Shown here one piece after another: positions 28,051 through 37,590 of a stretch of 64,000 bases of DNA (position 1 is its first letter; each line of letters opens with the position of its first letter). Origin of the DNA: Acidobacteria bacterium Ga0077551. Its GTDB lineage: Bacteria; Pseudomonadota; Alphaproteobacteria; Caulobacterales; Hyphomonadaceae. The stretch covers positions 1-64,000 of the forward strand of contig LNFC01000021.1 in assembly GCA_001464545.1 (NCBI GenBank). The letters run 5' to 3'. The notes below the pieces were generated by a model. That model had not been told where the DNA came from and did no database searches. It saw only the letters and a program-made list of their open reading frames with translations. Both the position numbers and the translations under genes were made by a program.

Positions 28051-29469
28051 CTACAGCTTGCCCGCCAGTTCGCCCGCATACTTCGTGATGTCGCCTGCCC
28101 CGAGGCACACGACCATCGCGCCCGGGCCAGCGAGCGGACGCACAGCATCCGCAAGACCGGCCAGGCCGGACAGGGCCGTTGCGCTCTTGTGCCCGTGGCG
28201 GCGGATCGAATTGACCAGCGCCTCACTGGTGATGCCCGGCATCGGCGTCTCGCCTGCTTCATAGACCGGCGCCACCAGCACATGATCGGCTGCGTCGAAA
28301 CAGGTCGAGAACTCCTCGAACAGGTCGTTAAGCCGTGAGTACCGGTGCGGCTGGCACACAGCGATCAGCGTGCCGTTGCCCTGCATCGCGCGGCCCGCCT
28401 TGAGCACGGCGGCGATCTCGACCGGGTGGTGGCCGTAATCGTCGATGATCTTCACCGGGGGCTGGCCCGCGACCGGGACCCAGTCGCCGACCGGCGTGAA
28501 GCGCCGCTTCACGCCCCCGAACTTCGCCAGCGCGCTGCGCATCTGCACGTCCGTAGCGCCAAGTTCCAGCGCTACGGCGATGGCCGCGAGTGAGTTCTGC
28601 ACATTGTGCTCGCCCGCCATCGGCAATGAGAAATCCTTGATCAGGCGCACCTCGGCGCCGGGTGCGCGCCGGATCTCGACATCGAAATGCGCGCCACTCA
28701 GGTCGGTGCGCATGTTGATGGCCCGCACATCGGCCTGCAGGTTGAACCCGTACGTGATGCGGCGCCGGTCGGTGACGCGCGCCGCGAGTGCCTGCACCTC
28801 CGGATGGTCCGTACACAGAACGGCGAATCCGTAGAAAGGCAGGTTTTCGACAAAGGTGTCGAAGGCTTCGCGCAGCCGGCCCATGGTGCCGTAATGATCC
28901 ATGTGCTCGGGGTCGATATTGGTGACGATGGCGCAGGTCGGATGCAGCTTGGCAAAGGTGCCGTCGCTTTCGTCACTCTCGACGACCATCCAATCGCTCT
29001 CGCCCGCCTTGTAGTTCGAGCCGTAGGCATGGATGATCCCGCCATTGATCACGGTCGGGTCAATCCCCGCCCCGTCCAGCAGGCAGGCGACCAGCGAGGT
29101 CGTCGTCGTCTTGCCATGCGTGCCAGCGATGCAGACAGTGTATTTCAGGCGCGTGATCTCGGCCAGCATGTTGGCGCGCCGCACGACGGGAATACCCGCG
29201 GCGCGGGCAGCGCGCACTTCGGGATTGTCGCGCTTGATCGCCGACGAGATGATCACGGTCCCAGCGCCCGCCACGTTCTCCGGCTGGTGGCCGATGAACA
29301 CCTTCACGCCGCGTGCGCGCAGGCGTTCGACATTGGCACTGTCGGCGACATCCGAGCCCTGCACCTGGTAGCCCATCGTCAGCATGACATCCGCAATGCC
29401 GGACATGCCGATGCCACCGATGCCGACAATATGCGCGGGGCCTACGGAGAACGGTGTGGGAGACGTCAT
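28051..29469 (-). CDS. murC: UDP-N-acetylmuramate--L-alanine ligase
   Basis: Adds L-Ala to UDP-MurNAc, the first amino acid step of the stem peptide, in the cytosol. 472 residues. The N-terminal Rossmann domain has HIVGIGGIGMSGIA, the ATP loop is GTHGKTTTTSL, and later blocks include NIDPEHMDHY and DDYGHHPVE. It is the last gene of the dcw operon in this window. A 17-nt gap separates it from the small membrane-protein gene. Confidence 0.97.
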   Translation of the reverse strand: MTSPTPFSVGPAHIVGIGGIGMSGIADVMLTMGYQVQGSDVADSANVERLRARGVKVFIGHQPENVAGAGTVIISSAIKRDNPEVRAARAAGIPVVRRANMLAEITRLKYTVCIAGTHGKTTTTSLVACLLDGAGIDPTVINGGIIHAYGSNYKAGESDWMVVESDESDGTFAKLHPTCAIVTNIDPEHMDHYGTMGRLREAFDTFVENLPFYGFAVLCTDHPEVQALAARVTDRRRITYGFNLQADVRAINMRTDLSGAHFDVEIRRAPGAEVRLIKDFSLPMAGEHNVQNSLAAIAVALELGATDVQMRSALAKFGGVKRRFTPVGDWVPVAGQPPVKIIDDYGHHPVEIAAVLKAGRAMQGNGTLIAVCQPHRYSRLNDLFEEFSTCFDAADHVLVAPVYEAGETPMPGITSEALVNSIRRHGHKSATALSGLAGLADAVRPLAGPGAMVVCLGAGDITKYAGELAGKL

Positions 29470-29486
29470 GGAGGGGATCGAAGCTC

Positions 29487-29861
29487 CTAGATGGACCGGC
29501 GCGACAATGACAGGAGCAATCCCGCAATCGACACAACCAGCATGGCCGCTAGCAACAGCGTCAACGGGCCGCCACCCAGCATTGCGCCGCTGTATGGACT
29601 TTCTGTTCCGGTGTTCAAGGCTTCGGTGTGCGCAAAGAACGACATCCAGAACACGCCGACTGCGACGCCCCAGGCGGCAGAAAGCAGGCGCGAGGAGCCT
29701 TGGCTAAGTGTCCGGACGGCGCCCCAGCTCAGCACCCCTGCTACAATGAAGCCGACAGTCCAGAATGGCCAAGGCTGCCCGGACGCCATGAACACGGCAA
29801 ACTCGCAGACGACGAGGACTGCGGCAAAGGCAAGCGCCAGGAAGGCCGAGTTGCGGGTCAT
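29487..29861 (-). CDS. small membrane protein inside the dcw operon
   Basis: A 124-residue protein with four predicted membrane helices and short loops (for example [17 protein letters not shown]). Its ATG overlaps the murG stop by 4 nt (ATGA), so it is translated from the cell-wall operon. I do not recognise a family. Other alphaproteobacteria also carry uncharacterised small genes around murG/murC. Its location suggests, but does not show, an envelope-related role. Confidence 0.7.
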   Translation of the reverse strand: MTRNSAFLALAFAAVLVVCEFAVFMASGQPWPFWTVGFIVAGVLSWGAVRTLSQGSSRLLSAAWGVAVGVFWMSFFAHTEALNTGTESPYSGAMLGGGPLTLLLAAMLVVSIAGLLLSLSRRSI

Positions 29862-30958
29862 AGCTCGGCGATCCGCTCGGCCATGTCAGCGAGATCCCTG
29901 GCCGCGTCCGGCTTGGCCGCAGACTTCGCGGCAGCCGCCCGGGCTTTGAGGTCGACCGGATCAGACAGCCGCGCGGCGATCAGCGCGCCGAGCAGTTTCG
30001 GATTGACGTTGGCTTCCAGCAGCATGTCCGCCGCGCCGACATCCGTCAGCGCTTCGGCATTCGCGGCCTGGTGATCGTCCATCGCGATCGCCAGCGGGAT
30101 CAGGATCGATGGCCGGCCGACTGCCGCCAGCTCGCTGACGGTCCCGGCCCCGGAGCGCGCGATCACGAGGTGCGCCTCGGCCAGCCGGTCCGGCATGTTG
30201 GAGAAGAATGGCGCCAGCTCACACTCGATCTTGGCCACGCGGTAGAGGGAGCGGACGCTTTCGACCTGCTCTTCCCTCACCTGCTGCACCACCTTGATCC
30301 GCGCCATCAGGGGCGGGGGCAGCTGCTGCGCAATCGCCAAGGGCACCAGCTCGCCGATGATGCGCGAGCCCTGGCTGCCGCCGGTGATGAAAATGTTGAG
30401 TTCGCCGTCCATCGGCGGGAAGGGCCGGGCAGCGGCCGCAAGAATTGGCGCGCGCACAGGATTGCCGACCGCGAGATGCGCGCAGCCGGGCGGCAGGAAA
30501 TCCAGCCGCGAGAAGCCGCTGGCCACCAGCTTGGCATGCCGTGCAAACTGCCGGTTCACCCGGCCGAGGACCGCATTCTGTTCATGGATGATGATCGGCA
30601 CGCCCTGCCGCCGGGCCGCGGCGAGGGCCGGGAAGGCCGGATAGCCGCCGAACCCGGCGACCAGGGCCGGGCGGTGCTGCTTCAGGAGGCGCGAGGCTTT
30701 GGCGATCCCGGCATTGATCTTCAGCGCCGCGCCCGGAACCGTCCAGGGCTTGCGGAAGTTCGGGGAGGCGGCCTCGATTTCTTCCTTCCAGTCGGCAGGG
30801 AAGTCGGTTGCATAGCGCAGCCCGCGCGAATCCGAGATCAGCGCCGTCTGCCAGCCGCGCGCGCGCAGCTCGTCGGCAAAGGCCCGCGCGGGGAACATGT
30901 GGCCACCCGTCCCGCCTGCAGCGATGACGACCAGCTTCTCTCGGGGGGATTTAGCCAT
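29858..30958 (-). CDS. murG: UDP-GlcNAc:lipid I GlcNAc transferase
   Basis: A GT28 enzyme that makes lipid II from lipid I at the inner face of the membrane. 366 residues from ATG 30958. The signature [12 protein letters not shown] is at residues about 13-24, and the C-terminal UDP-GlcNAc site has TGGSQGSR and [15 protein letters not shown]. The longer open frame to 31006 lies inside ftsW. With the chosen start the overlap with ftsW is only 8 nt, and AGGAG lies 11 nt upstream. Confidence 0.96.
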   Translation of the reverse strand: MAKSPREKLVVIAAGGTGGHMFPARAFADELRARGWQTALISDSRGLRYATDFPADWKEEIEAASPNFRKPWTVPGAALKINAGIAKASRLLKQHRPALVAGFGGYPAFPALAAARRQGVPIIIHEQNAVLGRVNRQFARHAKLVASGFSRLDFLPPGCAHLAVGNPVRAPILAAAARPFPPMDGELNIFITGGSQGSRIIGELVPLAIAQQLPPPLMARIKVVQQVREEQVESVRSLYRVAKIECELAPFFSNMPDRLAEAHLVIARSGAGTVSELAAVGRPSILIPLAIAMDDHQAANAEALTDVGAADMLLEANVNPKLLGALIAARLSDPVDLKARAAAAKSAAKPDAARDLADMAERIAEL

Positions 30959-32105
30959 ACGGCCCGTGGCTCCTCGTGCCTTCTCCGCGCACGAGAGCAA
31001 GCGCAAGGCCGAGCGTCAATCCCATGCCGACCATCGCGCTGCCCCCATACGAGATGAAAGGCAGCGTCAGGCCGGTCGGCGGGACGACCGCGAGGTTGAC
31101 GCCGATGTTGATCGCCGCCTGGATGGCGAACAGTGCAAACAGGCCCGCAGCGGCCGTCCGCGCAAAGCCGTCTTCGATACGCGCCGCCGCCCGGAAGCCC
31201 CGGATCGCGATCAGCCCGTAGATGGCCATCACGGCCACAATCGCCACCAGGCCGAATTCCTCGGCGATCACCGCGAAGATGAAATCGGTGTGCGCTTCGG
31301 GGATCTGCGTCTTCACCAGCCCCTCGCCCGGTCCGGTCCCGAACAGGCCGCCCCGGCTGATCGCGGCGCCGGCCATGTCGATCTGGAACGTGTCGGCATT
31401 GCTGGACGGGTTGAAGATCATGTCCACTCGCCGCTTCACGTTCGGCAGCACGTTGTAGAGGAGCACCGCGAGCGCCGCGCCGCCCGCCGCAAATCCTATG
31501 ATCCAGCGCTTGGGCAGGCCGCTGACAAAAAACGTCACGAGGAACGCTGCCGAAATCAGCGCGGCGCCGCCGACATCCGGCTGCAGCAGGAACAGGCCGA
31601 GGGTGACGGCAAAGAAGACGAAGGAGACGATCGCCCAGGGCACATCCGGATAGCGCTCGCGCTGTGACAGCAGCCAGGCGCACAGCACGATCAGACCCGG
31701 CTTGACCTGTTCGCTCGGCTGGACCGAGAACGCGCTGAACCGGAACCAGCTCTGCGCGCCGTTCACTTCATGGCCGACGCCGAGGATGGCCGCCATCAGC
31801 AGCAGTGCCCCGGCAAAGATCAGCACGCCGAACCGGCGGGCCCATTTGCGCTCCAGCACGCTGACCGCCAGCATCAGGCCGATGCCGATGCAGGCATGCA
31901 CCGCCTGCCGGTAGAGATAGTGATAGGGATCTTCGTAGCCGATCTTCGCCGCCGCGGTCGGGCCCACGGCCAGCGACATCAGCAGGCCGATGCCGGCGAG
32001 CAGCAGGATCCCGGCGACCAGTCCCCAATCCAGCGTCCGGCGCCACTCGGTGAACCAGGAGCTGTCCGACCGGGGCAGCAGCGGTGCAGCGGCGGTATGG
32101 GTCAC
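30951..32105 (-). CDS. ftsW: lipid II polymerase / division SEDS protein FtsW
   Basis: A SEDS-family polytopic membrane glycosyltransferase of the divisome, 384 residues with about ten helices. The conserved segments [21 protein letters not shown] and [13 protein letters not shown] are visible in the expected order. It works with FtsI, encoded in the same operon. Its start overlaps the murD stop by 4 nt. Confidence 0.96.
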   Translation of the reverse strand: MTHTAAAPLLPRSDSSWFTEWRRTLDWGLVAGILLLAGIGLLMSLAVGPTAAAKIGYEDPYHYLYRQAVHACIGIGLMLAVSVLERKWARRFGVLIFAGALLLMAAILGVGHEVNGAQSWFRFSAFSVQPSEQVKPGLIVLCAWLLSQRERYPDVPWAIVSFVFFAVTLGLFLLQPDVGGAALISAAFLVTFFVSGLPKRWIIGFAAGGAALAVLLYNVLPNVKRRVDMIFNPSSNADTFQIDMAGAAISRGGLFGTGPGEGLVKTQIPEAHTDFIFAVIAEEFGLVAIVAVMAIYGLIAIRGFRAAARIEDGFARTAAAGLFALFAIQAAINIGVNLAVVPPTGLTLPFISYGGSAMVGMGLTLGLALALVRGEGTRSHGPYG

Positions 32106-33517
32106 GCAGACTCCTTAAGCGGTGCGGACATCATGGCCTTCACGAGGCTGCGGAAGACATCCCCGCGATGCTCATAGTCCTTGAACTGATCAAAGCTGGC
32201 ACACGCAGGTGAAAGAAGAACTACCGGGGACGTATCGCCCGCCGCCTTGGCATCGCGGAACGCCTGGTCGACGGCGCGGTCGAGCGTGCCGCAGGCCTGC
32301 ACGGGCACCTTGCCCTGCAGGGTGGCGGTGAAGGCTTCCTCGGCCTGTCCGAACAGGTAGGCCTTCGAGACATGCGAAAACAGCGGCGCCAGCGGCATGA
32401 TGCCCTCGGCTTTCGCCACCCCGCCGGCGATCCAGTAGATGTTCTTGAACGCGCGCAGCGCCTGTTCGGCGGCCTGCGCATTGGTGGCCTTGGAATCATT
32501 GACGAACCGCACGCCGTCGATGGCGCCGATATTCTCCATGCGGTGCGCGAGGCCCGGGAACGACTTGAGCCCTGCCATGATGGTTGCCGGGTCGAGCCCC
32601 AGCGCGCGGCAGGTCGCATAGGCCGCCGCCGCGTTCTGGAAATTGTGACGACCCTGCAGCGCCGGGCAGTCTTCCAGCTTGCCGATGAATTCGGCCTTGC
32701 CGTTCAGGTTGTCATACAGCCGGCCTTCGACCGCGCTGACGCCCTTGCCCAGCGTATAGGTCGAGGAAATCTGCGTGACGCGCTGCGGGCCGCTGGCCGA
32801 CAGGCCGATGGCCATCGACTGGGTATAGATGTCGTCGAAACCGATCACCGCGAGATCCTGCGGCGTCTGGTTCTGGAAGATGCGCATCTTCGCGGCTTGG
32901 TAGCCATCCATGCCGCCATGCCGGTCGAGATGGTCCGGCGACAGGTTCAGCATCACCGCGACATTGCAGTGCAGGCTCTTCACCAGGTCGAGCTGGTAGG
33001 AGGACAGTTCCAGCACATAGATTGCGTTGGAATGCAGCGCGGCGAGGTCGAGCACGCCGGTGCCGATATTGCCGCCGACGCGCACATCGCGTCCGGCTTC
33101 CTTGAGGATGTGGCCGATCAGCGTGGTGGTGGTCGACTTGCCGTTGGTGCCCGTGATGCCGACGACTTTCGGACGGCCGCGCTCCGGCAGCGCCTGGACG
33201 GCGCGGGCAAACAATTCCATGTCGCCGATCACCGGCACGCCGGTCATCTCCGCCATGCGCACGAGGCGGTGCGGCTGCGGGAACTTGTAAGGAATGCCCG
33301 GCGAAAGGACGAGCGCGGCAAACGTCTGCCAGTCGCGCTTGTTGATGTCCGAGAGGGCGATGCCCGCCGCTTCGGCCTTGGCGCGGGTCTCCTCGTTATC
33401 GTCCCACGCATGGACGCGCGCGCCGCCGGCCTTCAGGGCCAGCGCTGCGCTGAGACCTGTGCGGCCCAGGCCGTACACAGCAACGTCTCGTCCAGCGTAT
33501 TCGGTAATCCGGATCAT
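32102..33517 (-). CDS. murD: UDP-MurNAc-L-Ala--D-Glu ligase
   Basis: Adds D-Glu in peptidoglycan precursor synthesis. 471 residues. The N-terminus reads YGLGRTGLSAALALKAGGA, the ATP-binding loop GITGTNGKSTTTTLIGHIL, and later LNLSPDHLDRHG and NDSKATNAQAAEQALR. All three Mur-ligase domains are present. The start lies 10 nt after the mraY stop, one of the few non-overlapping junctions in the operon. Confidence 0.97.
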   Translation of the reverse strand: MIRITEYAGRDVAVYGLGRTGLSAALALKAGGARVHAWDDNEETRAKAEAAGIALSDINKRDWQTFAALVLSPGIPYKFPQPHRLVRMAEMTGVPVIGDMELFARAVQALPERGRPKVVGITGTNGKSTTTTLIGHILKEAGRDVRVGGNIGTGVLDLAALHSNAIYVLELSSYQLDLVKSLHCNVAVMLNLSPDHLDRHGGMDGYQAAKMRIFQNQTPQDLAVIGFDDIYTQSMAIGLSASGPQRVTQISSTYTLGKGVSAVEGRLYDNLNGKAEFIGKLEDCPALQGRHNFQNAAAAYATCRALGLDPATIMAGLKSFPGLAHRMENIGAIDGVRFVNDSKATNAQAAEQALRAFKNIYWIAGGVAKAEGIMPLAPLFSHVSKAYLFGQAEEAFTATLQGKVPVQACGTLDRAVDQAFRDAKAAGDTSPVVLLSPACASFDQFKDYEHRGDVFRSLVKAMMSAPLKESA

Positions 33518-33527
33518 CGCGCGCGCT

Positions 33528-34721
33528 TCACCTCAGCTTCAGGGTGGCGAGGCCCGCGAGGGCGAAGAGGACGGATAGAATCCAGAACCGGACGACGACA
33601 CGCGTCTCCGGCCAGTTCTTCTTCTGGAAGTGATGGTGCAGCGGCGCCATCAGGAAGATGCGCTTGCCCTCCCCGGTCAGGCGCTTGGTGATCTTGAACC
33701 AGCCGATCTGGGTCAGCACCGACACCGCCTCGATCACGAACAGGCCGCCGATCACCACCAGCGCGAACTCGTGCTTGGTCGCAACCGCGACCACACCGAG
33801 CATGCCGCCGAGACCGAGCGAGCCGGTGTCGCCCATGAAGACCTTGGCGGGGTAGGCGTTGTACCAGAGGAAGCCCATGCCGGCGCCGATCATCGCGCCG
33901 AGCACGACCGCGAGTTCGCCGGCGCCCGGCGCAAACTGGATGCCGAGATATTGCGCGAACACGAAGTTGCCGGTGAGATAGGCGATCATCGCATAGGCGG
34001 CGGCCGCAAAGGTCATCGGCACGATCGCAAGGCCGTCGAGCCCGTCCGTGAAGTTCACGGCATTGGCTGCGCCGACGATCACGATCATGCCAAACAGGAT
34101 GAAGAAGCCTCCGAGCGGGAGGAAGTAGTTGTTGACGAAGGGCACCGCGACACCGCCGGAGAAATCCGGGTCGGCCGGTTCGACCGAGGTCTGCGGCGCC
34201 AGCGTCGCGATCCATTCGGCGAGCGGGTTGAGCGGGCCCCATTGGGCATGGCCCGCCGGCGTGTGCGCACCGTGCAGTCCCATGATGATGGCGCAGGCGA
34301 GGGCGGCAATGCCGAACCCGGCGATCAGGCGCGCACCGGCAGAGACCCCGTCCGTCGATTGCTTGGTGACCTTGGCATAGTCATCCATGAAACCGAGAAA
34401 GGCATACGAGAAGGTGACGAACAGCGTGACCCAGACATACGGGTTCTGCAGGTTGCCCCACAGCGCGACACCGACGATCAGGCCGAGCCAGATCAGCAGG
34501 CCGCCCATCGTCGGCGTGCCCTTCTTCGACATCTGAGCTTCCAGCGACAGGTCGCGGATTGGCTGACCCTTGCCCTGGCGCGCGCGCAGCGTGTTGATCA
34601 TCCAGTCGCCGAGCAGCACGGTGATCAGGAACGCCGTCACCACCGCCGCACCGGTGCGGAAGGTAATGTAGTTCAACAGATTGAAAGCACCGCTTGGCGC
34701 GGCGAGCCATTCATACAGCAT
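33528..34721 (-). CDS. mraY: phospho-MurNAc-pentapeptide translocase
   Basis: Forms lipid I from UDP-MurNAc-pentapeptide and undecaprenyl phosphate. 397 residues and about ten helices. Conserved family blocks are [18 protein letters not shown] (Mg-binding Asp pair), [25 protein letters not shown] and MAPLHHHF. It is somewhat longer than the usual 360 residues because of a periplasmic insert near residues 165-200. The start at ATG 34721 overlaps the murF TGA by 1 nt. Confidence 0.97.
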   Translation of the reverse strand: MLYEWLAAPSGAFNLLNYITFRTGAAVVTAFLITVLLGDWMINTLRARQGKGQPIRDLSLEAQMSKKGTPTMGGLLIWLGLIVGVALWGNLQNPYVWVTLFVTFSYAFLGFMDDYAKVTKQSTDGVSAGARLIAGFGIAALACAIIMGLHGAHTPAGHAQWGPLNPLAEWIATLAPQTSVEPADPDFSGGVAVPFVNNYFLPLGGFFILFGMIVIVGAANAVNFTDGLDGLAIVPMTFAAAAYAMIAYLTGNFVFAQYLGIQFAPGAGELAVVLGAMIGAGMGFLWYNAYPAKVFMGDTGSLGLGGMLGVVAVATKHEFALVVIGGLFVIEAVSVLTQIGWFKITKRLTGEGKRIFLMAPLHHHFQKKNWPETRVVVRFWILSVLFALAGLATLKLR

Positions 34722-36157
34722 CAGCTTTTCCCCGCGGGCCTTTCTGGCCCGCCATCCATCTTGCCCAACACGGCCTGAGCGCTCCATTGGCGCAAGCGGT
34801 CCGCTAACCGTCCCATCCCGGAGGCATTCGACCCTTTGATCAAGAGCAGATCGCCATCCTTCAGCGCTTTATGCAGCTGATTCCACAAGTCATCCGCTGA
34901 CGGAGCAGACACCTGGGGCAGGCCCGGCGGAAGCGCCTCGGCGAGACGCTGCATTTCAGGACCAGCGAGGAAAATTCCCTCGACACCCGCCTCGACGACC
35001 GGGCCGGCGAGGGCGACGTGTTCCTCGATCGAGGTCGAGCCGATTTCGCGCATGTCGCCGAGCGCGGCGAGACGGCGTCCGCCGGTGCGCTGCGCCAGGG
35101 ATTGCAGCGCCGCGCGCATGCTGGCGGGGTTGGCGTTGTAGGCGTCGTCGATCAGCGTGAACGATCCACCCCCCGGCAGAGCGAGCGTCTCCGCCGTGCC
35201 GCGGCCCGGAGGCGGAGCGTAACCCGACAGCGCCTCGGCGCACTCGGCGACCGAGCGTCCGGTCTGGCTGGCTGCGAGCAGGGCGGTGGCAACGTTCAGC
35301 GCCCAGTGCTCGCCCACTGCATTGATCGACACCGTCGCGCTGCGCCCGACCACGTCCACGGTGATCCGGCTGGTCAGGCCATCGGTCTCGTAAGCCGTGA
35401 TGCGGGCCGTGGCATCCGCCGAACGACCGAAGGTCTCGACATTCCCGGTCGGGCAAAATTCGCGCGCGCGCGCCGCAAGGTAATCAAGGAAGGCGTCTTC
35501 CGCCGGCAGGATGATCGTGCCGCCCGCTTCAAGTCCGGCGAAGATGTCCGACTTTTCGCGTGCGATGGCTTCGATCGAGCCGAGGCCTTCAAGGTGTGCT
35601 GCCGCAATGCAGGTGATGATCCCGATCTGCGGGCGCACCATCTGGCTGCGCGGGGTAATCTCGCCCGGCGTGTTCATGCCGATCTCGAACACCGCGCGCT
35701 GCGTCTCTTCCGGCATCCGCGCCAGCGTCAGCGGCACGCCCCAGTGATTGTTGAAGCTCTTGGCATTCGAATGCGCGGGGCCGAACGCGCCATAGATGCG
35801 CGCCAGCATTTCCTTGACCGAGGTCTTGCCGGCCGAACCCGTCACCGCGGTGCGGATCGCGCCGCAGCGGATGCGCGCGGCAATGCCCATCGCCGTCAGC
35901 GCGTCCAGCACGTCATCGACCTGCACGGCGGGGCCGCCGCTCACCGGCTTCGAGACCAAAGCGCCCGCCGCGCCGGCCTTGAACGCCGCCTCGACGAAGT
36001 CATGCCCGTCGCGCTGATCCGTCAGCGCCACGAAAAGATCGCCCGGCTGCAGCGAGCGCGTGTCGATCGACACACCGCCGGTCACCGTGAACGGCGCGGT
36101 TGCGTTGCCGCCGGTGGCGAGTTCGATATCTTCGGAGGTCCAGAGCGGCACACTCAT
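34721..36157 (-). CDS. murF: UDP-MurNAc-tripeptide--D-Ala-D-Ala ligase
   Basis: Adds D-Ala-D-Ala to the stem peptide. 478 residues. It shows the N-terminal [16 protein letters not shown] block, ATP loop [33 protein letters not shown] and [11 protein letters not shown]. The ATG overlaps the murE stop by 4 nt. The GSAGKT loop differs from the commoner GSNGKT by one residue but keeps the P-loop Lys-Thr. Confidence 0.96.
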   Translation of the reverse strand: MSVPLWTSEDIELATGGNATAPFTVTGGVSIDTRSLQPGDLFVALTDQRDGHDFVEAAFKAGAAGALVSKPVSGGPAVQVDDVLDALTAMGIAARIRCGAIRTAVTGSAGKTSVKEMLARIYGAFGPAHSNAKSFNNHWGVPLTLARMPEETQRAVFEIGMNTPGEITPRSQMVRPQIGIITCIAAAHLEGLGSIEAIAREKSDIFAGLEAGGTIILPAEDAFLDYLAARAREFCPTGNVETFGRSADATARITAYETDGLTSRITVDVVGRSATVSINAVGEHWALNVATALLAASQTGRSVAECAEALSGYAPPPGRGTAETLALPGGGSFTLIDDAYNANPASMRAALQSLAQRTGGRRLAALGDMREIGSTSIEEHVALAGPVVEAGVEGIFLAGPEMQRLAEALPPGLPQVSAPSADDLWNQLHKALKDGDLLLIKGSNASGMGRLADRLRQWSAQAVLGKMDGGPERPAGKS

Positions 36158-37590
36158 GCGCGCGCCCCCGTCAGCGCGGCCTGCGCTTCATCCTGGTCCG
36201 AGAACGGCAGCACGGTCTTGCCGACAATCTGCCCGGTCTCGTGGCCCTTGCCTGCGATCACCAGCGTGTCGCCTTTCCTGAGGTCGCCGATTACCGTGCG
36301 GATCGCCTCGCCCCGGTCTCCGATCTCGCGCGCGCCCTTGGCGCCGGCGAGCACGGCGGCCCGGATGGTCGCAGGATCCTCCGAACGCGGATTATCGTCG
36401 GTGACGATCACATCGTCGGCCTGACGGCTGGCAATCTCGCCCATCAGCGGACGCTTCTTGGCGTCCCGGTCGCCGCCGCAGCCGAAGATCACCTTCAGGC
36501 GGCCGGCTGTATGCGGACGCACCGCGCGCAGGAGAACATCGAGCCCGTCCGGCGTGTGCGCATAGTCAACGAACACAGCAGCGCCCGTCTCGGTCTTGCC
36601 GACAAATTCGAGCCGGCCCTTGACCGGCTTGAGGTTGGCGAGGCCGTCGGCCACCGCCGGAAACTCCATGCCAAGCGACAGGCAGATCGCGGCCGCGGCG
36701 AGGGCGTTGAGCGCCTGGAACTCGCCGATCAGCGGCAGCTCGACCGGCTTCTGCTCTACATCGCGCCAGTAGAGGAACAGCGACTGGCCCGCCTGCTTCG
36801 GCATCAGCTCGTCGATCCAGAGATCTTCGCCGCGCCAGCCGAACGAGACGACCTGCAGGCCGGCGCCATTGGCCGCCGCTTCGAAATCGTCCCGCTGCGG
36901 ACTATCGGCATTGACGATCGCCGGAATGCCCTTCGGCGCCAGCGACGCGAACAGGCGCAGCTTCGACTTGAGGTATTCCTCCATCGAGCCGTGATAATCG
37001 AGATGGTCCTGCGTGAAGTTCAGGAAGCCGACGGCCGAGAGATCGACGCCATCGAGCCGGTGCTGCTCGAGGCCGTGGCTGGAAGCCTCCATCGCGCAAT
37101 GCGTCACACCCTGCCCGGCCAGCGCCGACAGGGTCTCGTGGATCGTCACAGGATCCGGCGTCGTATGGCCGACATCGATCTTGCCGCTCGGGCCAATCGC
37201 GCCGAGCGTCCCCATCGAGGCCGCCTTCAGGCCCGCCCGGCTCCAGATCTGGCGCGCGAAATCGACGGTGGAGGATTTGCCGTTGGTGCCGGTCACGGCC
37301 ACCACGAACTCAGGCTGCGCAGCATGGAAGCGTTTCGCCGCCAGGGCCAGCGCGCGGCGCGGCTCGTCGGCGACAACATGCGGGAGACCACCTGCGTCGG
37401 CGCTGCCGTCGGAGAGGATCGCCGCAGCGCCCTTCTGGATCGCCATCGCCGCAAACTGGCTGCCATCCTGCACGCTGCCCTTCAGGGCGGCGAACAGGAA
37501 ACCGGGCTCGACCTTGCGGCTGTCGGCCGTCATTCCGAGGATCTCGGTCTCGCCGTTCTCGGCGAGCGGGAAGAGGTCCTTCAATTTCAC
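36154..37590 (-). CDS. murE: UDP-MurNAc-L-Ala-D-Glu--diaminopimelate ligase
   Basis: Adds meso-DAP as third residue. 478 residues. ATP loop GTNGKSSTVDF, carbamylated-Lys region THCAMEASSHGLEQHRLDG, and the DAP-specific motif DNPRSEDP that separates DAP- from Lys-adding enzymes. This indicates a Gram-negative DAP-type wall. It overlaps ftsI by 4 nt. Confidence 0.97.
   Translation of the reverse strand: MKLKDLFPLAENGETEILGMTADSRKVEPGFLFAALKGSVQDGSQFAAMAIQKGAAAILSDGSADAGGLPHVVADEPRRALALAAKRFHAAQPEFVVAVTGTNGKSSTVDFARQIWSRAGLKAASMGTLGAIGPSGKIDVGHTTPDPVTIHETLSALAGQGVTHCAMEASSHGLEQHRLDGVDLSAVGFLNFTQDHLDYHGSMEEYLKSKLRLFASLAPKGIPAIVNADSPQRDDFEAAANGAGLQVVSFGWRGEDLWIDELMPKQAGQSLFLYWRDVEQKPVELPLIGEFQALNALAAAAICLSLGMEFPAVADGLANLKPVKGRLEFVGKTETGAAVFVDYAHTPDGLDVLLRAVRPHTAGRLKVIFGCGGDRDAKKRPLMGEIASRQADDVIVTDDNPRSEDPATIRAAVLAGAKGAREIGDRGEAIRTVIGDLRKGDTLVIAGKGHETGQIVGKTVLPFSDQDEAQAALTGARA

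Noticed and set aside
32372-33691. 439-codon plus-strand frame opposite murD
   Set aside because: Shadow of murD/mraY; composition not protein-like and no start signal.
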